Origin: Rallus limicola
Taxonomy: Eukaryota > Chordata > Aves > Gruiformes > Rallidae
DNA length: 64,000 bases
Direction of reading: 5' to 3'
NCBI GenBank assembly: GCA_022605955.1
Contig: JAKCOZ010000005.1
Coordinates: forward strand, 52,143,762 to 52,207,761
The position numbers were made by a program, and so were the translations under genes. Positions 23,101-35,100 of the stretch are shown here, piece after piece; positions within the stretch are counted from its first letter, which is position 1; the number at the start of each line of letters is the position of its first letter. The notes beneath the pieces were generated by a model that saw only the letters and a list, made by a program, of their open reading frames with translations, was not told the DNA's origin and did no database searches.

Positions 23101-26100
23101 CTGATGCATCTTCAGGCTGTTTCCCCTTGTCCTGTCACTAGCTACCAGGGAGAAGAGACCAACTTCACCTTACTACAACCACCTTTTAGGTAGTTGTAGA
23201 GAGTGATGAGGTCTCCCCTCAGTCTCCTTTTCTCCAGACTAAGCTCCCTCAGCTGCTCCTCATACGATTTGTGTTCCAAACCCTTCACCAGCCTTGTAGC
23301 CCTTCTCTGGACACAATTCTTCAGTCTTCATTTCAAGACAGTGTTAGGTTAAGGGTTGATTCATGCTGGAAAAACACAACAGGAAAAGCAGCACTTGATG
23401 CTTCATCTTGATTTTCCCCTGCCCTCTCTCCAGCATTTCCTGGGGCTCGTCGTCCAAGACAGGCTACTGGGCCAGCAGCAGAGCACTGCCACTCCTACAG
23501 ACTTCCTTGACCTGAACTGCTGGTGACATCTGATAGTTCAAAAAAGCTTTGCTAGTTTTTTGGGGTTTCAGAGTCTCTCAGCCTTTTCAAAATCTCCCTT
23601 GTAAATGACATGTTTTAATTAATCCAGCAATTTCCGTAACCTCTCCTTAAAGCATCATCCGCACCCTCGATCTTAACACAGGGTTCAGAGTTCTGACAGC
23701 TTTTAAAGCAACATGTGAATTCCTTGTGCTCTGCAATTAATTATCCACGCTCAGGCCAACTACACCACACCCAAAAGAGTTCAACTGAGAGAACACTGGA
23801 AGGTGCCTAAAGGGAACTCGTGCCGCTGCTCACTGCATTCCCCTCATTTAAACCTACCAGCCTTTTACCAAGAGCTGGCCTCTGGTGACCAATCTCATCA
23901 CTGGCACTCAGTGAAGAGCAGCAGATCTCTCCTTGTCACTAAAGAAAAAAGATTTATTAGCAGAGGCTTGTCACTGTCTTCTACACCTTCAGTCTTTCAA
24001 GTGCCCGTTGGCTTTGCTGTGTCAGCTGCTGTTACATTTTTGTGGCCGTTAGTCAAACTGTCAACAAGATATTGATCCCAGAGCTTAAGTTATTATTTAC
24101 TCTGTTTATGTGCTTAAATCCAACAGGCAGTAAGAAGGTGCCAGCTTTTTAAACTGTCAGTAAGCACAGCTGAAGTTTATTTTATTGAGATCAAAAAGTA
24201 CAGCAGCAGGAAGTCAAACAGTGGCGAAAGGCAAATATAGCGAAATAAATCTACTAGTTAAACAGAATCACAGAGTCACTGGGTTGGAAAAGACCTTTGA
24301 GATCATTGAGTCCAACTGTACCTGTCCTCTACTAAACCGTATCCCTGAGCACCTCATCTACCCATCTTTTAAATCCATCCAGGGTTGGTGACACAACCCC
24401 CTCCCTGGGCAGCCTGTTCCAATAAACCTTTCAGGGAAGGGCTTTTTCCTAATCTAAACACATGATTCCTCAGTGATCCAGGTTTTGGTTTTTTCCCTGG
24501 GATACTATTCTGAGCAGTTCTTTCACATTTTTCTACACAAGTGAGGCTATTTTCAAAAGCTCTTGCCAAGCAGTACTGAAAGATGGGAAGTTACCTTCTG
24601 TGTAATGCTCAAGACACTGCGAGCTGCCAGTTCTTCACAGGAAGATTCATTCAGGTGTTCCCAGCTAGATCATTTCTCTGAGTTGTCTGCTTTACCACTC
24701 ACTGTTGCCCCTTTCCTGTCCTAAAGGTTTTCTCTGGTCCTAAAACTCTCACCAGTGACTGTTCCTCCCCAACAGAGTTAAGATGAGAACATCGGGTTTT
24801 CTATATGCAAGGGAAAAATCCTCTGATTTAGGTATTCCTCCATCTGGAGGCCAGGGGCTGATGTCTGTGGAATTTAGCTGGGTAGTAGTGGTCAGGAGCA
24901 ACTAAGATGGCATTTGGGTTTCAGTCAGGAAAACCAGTCTACACTGGGAGCTGAGATACTTCACATTTCAGAGCAAATTAATTTTCAAGGGCTTTCCAAA
25001 GCTGAGAAAGCAACATATGCCGTGTGCAATTTCAGGTGAGACTTGTGTTTTCTGCACAGAATGAAGTCCTGTGCCACAGTATCAACTGATGCTGGTCTAT
25101 TACACAACAAGAGTTCATTACATCCCAGAAATTTAGCTTACCTGCAGAGCATGTTTGCTGGCACAGTACCCAGAGGCAAGAGGAGCTCCCATGATACCCA
25201 TCACGCTGCTCACGGTAACAATCTTCCCTCTTTTCCTCTGGATCATGTGATTCAGGACATGTTTTGTTAAAGAGATTGTACCAAGGTAGTTGAGTTCCAT
25301 TATGGCACTGAAGACATCCAGGTTTGTATCCACAAACAGAGAGCGCTGGGAACGTCCACCATTGTTGACCAAAACATCAATCTCAGGAAAGAGACAATGA
25401 TATATTCAGATAACACACAAACTGGCACTGCCATACACAAGTAAGGTGTACCAGCTGCTGAAGGAGTTCCAGCAGCTCTCCCCCACTCAACTTCCCCTTT
25501 GAATGGAGGGCTGAGTCAGCAAAACAGGAATACAGTGCTTGATGCCAAACAGGGTTAATGCCAAGCACAGGGACGCTGGTAGCTGAAAAGGTTTTTTCTA
25601 CCAAACATTTTTTAGCCCTACTGCAGTGTAGCAGATACCACTTTAAAGCTCAGGCCCTGCAAGGTGAGCTCTGAAAATGTGTTTTGTGCAAAACCAGAAA
25701 CCAATTAAAGAACAGAAGAACCAAATTAGTACCAGTAATTTCACTGTGAAATCAAAGTATCACTGGGTGAAAGGTCTAGCTTGAAGTTCTGCACCATGAA
25801 AGGTCATGAAGTTCTGCATGGTGCAGTCAGTATTGGTTAGATCTGACTGCTACTGTCTTAACTCTGAAGTAGCAAACAGGAAAACAATGCACAAAGCAAG
25901 GAAAAATCTGGAGTCCAGTTTTGTCCCATATGGCTCTGAAGCCAAGTTACAGGAATAAAGGTTCTGACTTTCATACACTCTTTTAAGCCTCAAATATATG
26001 GCTGAGGATTGATGGTCCAGACATTCAGTGACATCAAGCACATGAATCTTTAGTTCTTGGTAGTGACTAGTGATTATTTGTTCATTGCTACATCTCTGTA

Positions 26101-29100
26101 AAGCCTGATGAAACACAGAAGCAAGCAACAGAAGGGATGAAAATTCAGGTACTTTTGGGCAAGTTTAATAACGAAACTTAAGAAAAATGCAGGTGGTGGT
26201 GAATTTACCATGCAAGAAAATAAAAGTAAAATGGGAACATAATGCAGGGATAGTAGATAGAGAAGAAAAAGAGGTTTAACCTTACTAGAAGTGCACCTTA
26301 CCTTGCCAAAATGCTTAAGAACACTGTTGGTTGCAGCTTCATGAGAGCTTCTATCAGTCAAGTCAAGACGCAGGACGAGAATGTCTTTGTCACTCAAGTT
26401 GCTAATCTCTACAAACAACCACGAAGTGAACAGGAACCAGTAAGATTGCTGACATAACAATTGTGAGAAATGCAATGTGCTTTTAAACACCACATTTTCA
26501 CTAGGAAGCCACCAAGAAACCATAACATTGTTGGATATAAAATGCACTCTCTATTTTCATTTTGAGCTTCACACAGAATCCATTTTTAAGCTGCTTGTAC
26601 CAACTCTTTCATCTCTCACCATTATGGTTTTGTGAAACACTTAGCTTGATCTAATAACTCAGTTGCAACAATTGTAATAGTTGGGAGTAACATGGCACAG
26701 AATTATTTGATACAGAATTTCTTCACTGAGGCATTCAGAGGCACAACATACTGGCAGCCCTGACACTTTGCTTGTGTTGGTCAAACATGCTTCATCTTGA
26801 CAACAGGATGAGTATAGTTTAGACCCAAAACACAACATACATACATCAACTGCTATGAGGCAAAGTCTAGAGAAGCTAGATTATTGGAGGAGGTAGAAGA
26901 AAAAGGGTTTTGTCTAACTGACAAGCTTTTAATATATCCATCCCCTGCAATAAAAGTCATCTGTCATCAAGTTGAAGCCTTCATGTTGAGCGTTTCTACC
27001 ACTGCCTCTTCAGAACAACTGACCTTTTCCATAGCAAGTATTTCTTGAGCTGTGATCTCTTCCCCTGGGGTTTTGGGGCAGGCAACACAAAAATAAAGTC
27101 TTCAGTGTTAATCCTTTCAGATTTTTTTAGACTGCATATAGCATGATTTTTGTGCTCTATTTCTATTAGTTTGATAGTGCTAACTTGGCTTCTGAATTGA
27201 TTGCCAGCCACAGCTAAGTGTACCTGCTCCCCTTTAACCTGCCCCCCTCTTTAGAGAGCATAAGGCTCTGATTTTTTTAATAATTTCTTCTTGTCTATAC
27301 AGGTATAGTTGAACTTTGCCTTTACAGTGATGTACAAGTAAGGAGATTACTTAAATCCATAGGCTGCCTCTCCTCAAAGGTCATTAGTATTTAGGATACT
27401 GGTTTAAAGATACCAGCACTGACATTGATTGCTCCCTCCAACCCCTCCACGTGCATTTTCCCCTCCATGTCTTCCAGAAACACAGTGCTAAAATCCATGT
27501 AGTTTAAACCACTCTCTCAGACACACAGCTCAGCCAAATCCATTGGATTTGCACAGTTGAAGCCTGCTGGGACGTAGAGTGTTTCTGCCATGGAATAACA
27601 AGACCACATGGTCAACCCAGCTAAGCAAGCTACACGGGGGAAAGAAAGAAGGAAGAGACACAGATAAAGACTGTGATAAGGAAGGAAGTGCTCTTTTATA
27701 CCATGTAAGAAGCTCTTGACTTCAGGAAATGTCAAACCTGAAGCCTAGTTCTTGTTCTTCTGACTTTTTCCTACCAAACAATTATGGGCTGCCATTTCCC
27801 TTTTGCAGGTTCATTAAGTTCTAGTTACTTTTTAACTAAGACATGGTTACAATCACCCAAACAACTTTTTTTTTGCAAGACATCTGCATAAAGTAATGCT
27901 TAGAACAATATTTTGTTATGGCATCTCCTTCCCCAGAGGTTTTCAGAGCCACTCCTTTCAATAGTTTAGCATAACACAACAGTTTATCCTAACTCTGTTA
28001 CTCAGCACAGAACCTTAATTATCCAGCTCTTCAGTGTTTTCTCCTCTATCTTTGATTTCTATCTTTATAATGACCATTCACAGAACATGAGCTTTTAGCA
28101 GAGGCTGAACAACAACCTCCTGAGGTCCATTCCAACCTCAATCACTGTATAAATCTAGCCATTGTCTGACATTCCTTAGGCCTTTCCATATTTAAATCAT
28201 ATTTGAGCTTTGACAAACCAAGAAATAACCCCCCTCACATATTTTTTTTTTCTTTCTTTCTTTCCTTCTACAGCTTTTGAGAGACAACAGCCTCCAAAAT
28301 TACTGGTGAATTTCAACCTATGGTGCAGAGTGGTTGGGGAAAACACAGAGGCCCCTGGCAGGAACTATGTTAAGTTATACAAGCTGTTTTCTCTCCCTCC
28401 TGCAGAGGTGTAATGAAGCATTGAGTTGGTACATGCCTGACTCAACAGGTATTACCATTGCTTTTATGGTATTTCTCCCCTTTCTCTCTCTCTCTCCTTC
28501 AGCTTTTAAATGGTGTAGAACACATAAACCTGTACCATTTGGTGTTGCCAAACATATGTGCTTGTTTCTGAGATTAATATGCAAATTATCTAGTTAAGTT
28601 GCTGCTGTGTACAGCATCTACAGAGGGCATGGTAAAGCCTATTAGCTTTTCTCATGCTATGTAATTCAGCCAAATTCAAGTTGACATTACGTGTTGCTGC
28701 CCAATCTTAATCCAGCCCATGCTACTCAAACCTTACAGAATATTCTTGAACTCAATAGCAAAAAGAAAACATGCAGGTGGAAGCAGGGATAAGCCACCCA
28801 GGAAGCATGTGGACCCACTGCCCAAACATGCAGGGCTGGAATTGGCAAGAACAAAGCTCAGATGGAGTTGAAATTGGTAAGGGATGTGAAAGGCAACAAG
28901 GGCTTCATAAGGTACAGTAGCAGCAAAAGGAAGACAGAAGACAGAGTGAGCTGACTGCTGAACAGGAATGGTGAGGAAGTGACAAAGAGCATGGAAAAAC
29001 ATGAGGTACTCATTGCTTTCTTTGCCTTAGTCTTCACTGGGAAGATGATCTCTCAGGTCTCTCACACTCCTGAGGCTACACTGTGGGGGAAAGAAATACT

Positions 29101-32100
29101 ACCAATGTCAGAGGGAAACCAAGTTAGGGACAAACTGGACATACAAACAGGGCATTACATTCATCCAAGATTTACATTAGCTGACCACTGTCACTCAATT
29201 TTGGGAGGTAGTTGGTAAGTGGAGGATATCCCCAGTGACCTGAGAGAAACAACTGTCACACAGCCTAATCTCAGTCCTTGGGAAAATTATGTAGCAATTC
29301 CTCCTGAAAGCAATTTCCAAGTATATGAAAAACAAGGAGGTGACTGGAGAAAGCCAGCATAGATTCAACATGGACACACTGCTTTTTGTGATGAGATGAC
29401 TGTCTCTCTGGACAAGGGGAGAACATCATTTACCTTGACTATGTAGCTTTCCATGCTGTCTTCCATATCATCCCTGAAGCTAGACTGGGGAAATATGAGG
29501 GCTCTAGACAAGTGGATTGCAATGAAAGTGAAAAACAGGCTGGCTCACCAGGCCCAAAGAGTAGTAACCAACCATTCAAAGTTTAACTGGTGGCCAGTTC
29601 TAAGTGGCATCCCTCCATGATGACTATCTTTTAATATCATTGTTAATGACTCAGACCATGGGACAAAATACAGGTTTTCTGCAAATTTCCTGTTAACATC
29701 AAGTCCAAAGAAGCAGTTGCTATACTGGAGGGTAGGACTGCCATTCAGAGGCATCTTAACAAGCTGTAAGAATGGTTTGACAAACCTTGTTCAACTCAAC
29801 AAAGTCAAATGGCAAATTTTACACCTGGGTCAGAATAATGCTAAGCAGTACTGCAGGCCAACATCCAAATAGCTACCTATCAGCTCTCCAAACAAGACCT
29901 GAGACCCTGATGGAAGGACAACAACAAGTTGAACCCACATCAGCAACTACCTTTGGCAATTACACATGCTAACAGGCTGCACTAGCAAGAGTGGACTGAA
30001 GGAAGTGATTTTCAAGTGCCTTTATACAGCACTCCTAGACTCCATCTGGAGTCATGTGTCCAATTTTGGAGTCTGTAGTTCAAGACAAATACTAACAACC
30101 TGGAGATACTGTGCACTAAGGTGGCACCTGATAATCAAGGAAAGGGGTGGAAAGCTGGGTTTACATAGCCATGAGAAGGGTAAGAGGGGAAGTGGGCTCA
30201 ATTACTCTTCCACTACTTCAAGGATGTCTATAGAAAATATGAAGTAACTATGTTACTGAAGAGTTTACATCCTACTAATCTGACCTACACTTAAAATAAA
30301 GTTCAGCAGTGTGTATTTGCAAAGAACATGGCTATCCAAGACTTTAAAACTTAGTCTATACCACAGCTGAGACAGTCACGGAGTCACTCCAACTTGGCAC
30401 AGACAGAAATCATCTTAGATAAATCTGTACACATGGCTCAGTTGAAATCTCGTTTCTGAGTACTCCTCAGTGCACTGCACTCTCATACAAGCGCTGCCCA
30501 AACGTGGATATCCAGGATTATGGCTCCTGTCAGCCTATCCAATGTTACCTGTTTTGCAATGACTACAAATGGCCACAGACGCAAATGCACCTGTGTGCTT
30601 TTCCTGACTGCTAAACATTGCATCAGACAGCACTGGAATTTCACCATATTACTATTTAATCACGCTGTCCTCCTACTGCTTTTTGAAGTTATCTACTTAA
30701 ATTACCGCTTTTTTAAAGCATCAGAAAATAGAAATACAGAGCTGTGCATTTTTTAAAGCTCCTGGACAGATTTTCAGAGACCCCTGCTGTGATGAGATTT
30801 CTAGTTGCTGCTTAGGTGCTCACCCAAAACAAACATCTCCTTATTTCACCAGCACTGTGGACATTCTGTAATCATTACTAGGAAACAAACTGTCAGTGTG
30901 ATAATCTGCTCTGTATAGATAGTGCATACTGAGCCACAGAGGATAGATTTGGGGCCCCTCACTACAAGGAGGACGTTGAGCCCTGGAGTGTGTCCAGAGA
31001 AGGGCAATGAAGCTGGTCTGGAACATGAGTCTGATGAGGAGCGGTTGAGGGAACTGGGGCTGTTCAGCCTGGAGAAGAGGAGGCTCAGGGGAGACCTTGT
31101 TGCTCTCTACAACTACCTGAAGGGAGGTTGTGGTGAGCTGGGGGTCAGCCTCTTCTCACAGGTAACTAGCTATAGGACAAGAGGGAATGGCTGCAGGTTG
31201 TGCCAGGGGAGGTTCAGGTTAGAAATTAGGAGAGATTCCTTCTCAGAAAGAGCGGTTGGGCATTGGAATGAGTTGCCCAGGGAGGTGGTGGAGTCACCAT
31301 CCCTCAGGGTGTTCAAGGAAAAGCTGGATGAGGTACTTAGGGACACGGTTTAGTAAGCAATAGAGGTGATAGGGGGATGATTGGACTAGATGATTTTGGA
31401 GGCCCTTTCCAATGTTAATGATTCTATGAAAGAGTCTGGAAGAGGCATGGCATTAATCATATTCAAAACCTCTATTTATCAGCATCAAGCCAGAAAATGG
31501 AAGGGAAGAAGAGAAACAGAAGGAATGAAGCCAGATTATTGACTCCATAGGCAAATGAAAGACAACTGGAACAGTTAAACATTCCACTTCACATTTGTTG
31601 TTATTGTTCTACAGGAGACCTTCTCTCTTGCTCAAAACAACTTTTTCTGAACGTTTCTATTAATTTATTTTCCAGAGAGAAAAGTCAGATGTTAGTCTGC
31701 CTGTAACATGCACAAGCCTGAAGGAAGAAGACTTCTCAGTAGCAGGCAGCTCTGGGACCTGGTTCTTAATAGGATGATACCCCTCAGATGGTGTCCTCCA
31801 TTCCCAACAGTATTTATTCTTTTTCTTAATCTAGTACCCTACAAGGCCACTTACTATCGACAATAAGATTTTTAAGTAACGTTGGCTTATGAAGGAACTC
31901 ATAATGCAAGTCTGTACCAAGGCTTCAAACATACAATAAAGCTATGTACAAAGTTTAGTTCCATCATGAAATTCATTCCTGTGATATGTGGGTTAGTGTT
32001 TCTGTGGAAGCTCCATCGCAGCAACAATGGAACTTCTGACATGAAGCAGTACGTTGTACTTACGAAGGCACTTCTTCTTCACTCTTTCCAGCTCATCCTC

Positions 32101-35100
32101 TCTTCTTGCTGAGATGGCAAGTAAGGCTCCTATCTTTGACAGCTGGTAAGCCAACTCTTCTCCGATTCCACTTGAAGCTCCAGTCACCCACACAACCTTG
32201 CCACGCAGTTCATTTTCTATCAAAATAATCAAGACAGCAGTTCATGCATTGCCAAGATGTACATTGGAGTCACTGAAGGAGTATAAGCTGATACTGGTTT
32301 TTAAGAAATGTGCTCATTTTGGGAGCTATTACAAAATCCTAACTTCTTTATTTTTTTGGTCATGTGCAGTTGTGAAATTGTTCATAGTTGCCCTGTTGCC
32401 ACTTGAACTTTGTTCCAAGGCTAATCTGAATAAACACTGATTATCTACCTGGTGGAAGAAATTTGATTGCATTTCTGCAAGCCAACCACACACAGCACTT
32501 CCACTAACCTCATCAAAATGAGTTTCAGAGGAAAAGGGAGAAGAGGATTCTTGGAAATGACAGGAAACCGTTACTGTACTGCAAATCCAAACAAAAGCCT
32601 AACCAAATCTTTCCCAATCACGTTCTACCTCAAAAACGTTCCTAAGTAACTGCTGACAGAAGAATATTCACTGAATAAAGACAGCTAATCATAGCAAACC
32701 AAAGAAGCATTCCTCCACTTTAGTCTGTATCTGATGCAGGTTAATTCCTGCATTGGCCAGAGTACAATACTCAGAGTTCCCAAGGCGTATGCTCACGTGT
32801 AAAATTTCCCATGTACTCATAGTTCCTGCCCAGGCATGCTTTTTTTAGCCTATAGTAAAAATAATAGCATCTTACTCCTTTTACTCCTCTGCTTATGTGC
32901 CTGTTCCCCCTTGTTTGCAACCACCCCCACTCCATGACACACCTGGGTACTGGGAAAAGGCTCAGCTTTCCAGACACACATCCAAAATCATCAAATGCAA
33001 CCAATGGGTGAAAGCCACCTGTTTAATTCTAGAACATGATGTAAAGGTGAACATTCATGAGTAGAATGTATCATTGCCTGACACTTGTATGTACTCTTTG
33101 GGATTTGTCTTGGTGAGTATCTGTCCTCATGAAAATCCAACTCAGAGCGCTGCTGACAGGAGCTCTTCCTTCTATTTCTCAAGTTTCTCTGGAGGAGTAT
33201 TCTAACAATGTCTAGCCAAGCAAGAAGGATTTCACAGTATAACTCAAAACAGCAGAGCCAAATGCAGTTCCTGAGGCTTAAAGCCAGTTCTATTCTGAAA
33301 AAAGCAAATCCAGCATTTTTCTGCTCTCTGAAACCTGCCCACTCAGTTAATTTAGCAAAAGCACTTTTTTTTTTTCCCCACTGCAGCCAGTGCCTGGGAC
33401 TTCCTTTGCCTCTGGCTTACTCCAGTCAGCAGTTCCTGGTTCTCTCTACACCACAAGTTCAAACTTCTAAAGTCTTATAGAATCATAGAATGCTTTGGGT
33501 TGGAAGGGACCTCAAAAATCCTCGTTTCAATCCCCTGCCATGGGCAGGGACACCCTCACTAGACCCAGTTGCCCAAAGTGCCATCCAACCTGACTTTAAA
33601 CGCCTCCAGGTACATGACTTCCACAACATCTCTGGGCAACCTGTTCCAGCACATCACCACCCTCAGAGTAAAGAGTTTCTTCCTAATGTCTAACCTAACC
33701 CTACCCTTTCAGCATAGATCCACTGCCCCTTGTCCTCTCACCACAGTCCCTCTCTCACGTTCCTGTAGGACTCCTTTAAGTATTGGTAGGCTGCAATGAG
33801 GTCTCCCCTGAGCCTGCTCTTCTCCAAACTGAACAACCCCAATTCTCGCAGCCTATCTTCATAGCAGAGATGCTCCAGTCCCTTGATCATCTTCATGGCC
33901 TCCTCTGGACTCGCTACAACAGCTCCAGAGCTAGACACAATACTCCAGGTGGAGTCTCAGGAGAGCTGAGTAGAGAGGCTGAATCATTTCCTTCAGCCTG
34001 CTGGTCACACGGTCCTTGATGCAGCCCAGAACATGGTTGGCCTTCTGAGCTGTTAGTGCAGCTTGTCATGGATCAGCACCCCTAAGTCCTTCTCCTCAGG
34101 GCTGCTCTCAATGCATTCTCCACCCAGCCTGTCATTTTAAAGACTTAAATCCCATTAGGAGATTGGTACCAAAACCTTCAACCCTTCTGACAAGAGCAGA
34201 GAGCACTCAAGACTGATTGTCAGAGCTCAACTTAAGTTTGTGGGACTGGAAGTATTATTTGTCTTTTTTTTAGGCTGACCGTGTTTTAGTCAAGGAAAAA
34301 TCCCTCCTAAAACCAAGCTTTGGTGGTTTGGGGGTTATTTGTTTGCTCTTTAAAAACCAGTAACAGACAATGGTCAGTTTCGAGAGGAGAGAAGGTTATG
34401 AACTTGGGACATGGAAAGAGGTGCTGCTGAAGCTGTAGGAACGAGTATTTATCACTATACCAGATGACTGCTGTCTAGAACTCCTATTCACACTATTTTC
34501 CTGTAGTTTTACTGCAATACATTACCAATTCATTGAATCAACCATGAGAAGCATAGGGGTTCATTGCTCCTATTACTTTTCTTTTGGCAGAAACCCCAGA
34601 CAAACGAACACTACGTGAACAAAACAACAAGGGACAAACCTTCAACCCTGCCTATCACACTCATCTCCTCTTGCTACTGAAAACAAACCTGTTCCCTACT
34701 TAGTTTCCCTGTTCCCAACCTGTCTCGGGTAGCTTAGCTGCAGTTATTCAGGATCTAGTTCTGTGGACAGAATAGTTAAGGGAGATAAGAAAAGTTTCCC
34801 ACTGATTCCCCAGTGCTGATAGTTACCAAGCACTGAGCTACTGGGAGTTAACATAATGGAAAACCTAGCTCAAATGCCATTGCAGAACAAGTATCAAACC
34901 ACTGGCTTGCTCTAGAAGAAATGTCTTGTTGTTACTGGAAATAAGTTTAAAAATTAACCATGACAAATTAAAAACTAAAAGGAGATTATGCTATTACTAA
35001 GCATTAACTACTGTGTTACAAGGCATAACAAACCAGAGGTTGAACAGGGATCACTTGCAGAGCTACTAAGAAGTGCTTCTCTAGCTCTGTTTAGGTTTTT

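Larger units (their letters stand above)
19834..25141 (-). other. DHRS7: DHRS7 intron 4
   Basis: A 5.3-kb intron containing two CR1 copies (22866-23320 and 24262-24460) and an A-rich low-complexity block (22620-22803). No other gene is recognisable. Confidence 0.75.
26409..32063 (-). other. DHRS7: DHRS7 intron 2
   Basis: A 5.65-kb intron with an ancient, partly coding-derived CR1 (about 28955-30250), a younger CR1 (about 30950-31432), a CR1 tail relic (28108-28157) and pyrimidine tracts near 28237-28270 and 28484-28500. The rest has no recognisable feature. Confidence 0.75.

Noticed and set aside
26074..26547. 157-codon minus-strand ORF
   Set aside because: Only 26302-26408 is coding (DHRS7 exon 3). 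The rest is read-through into both introns.
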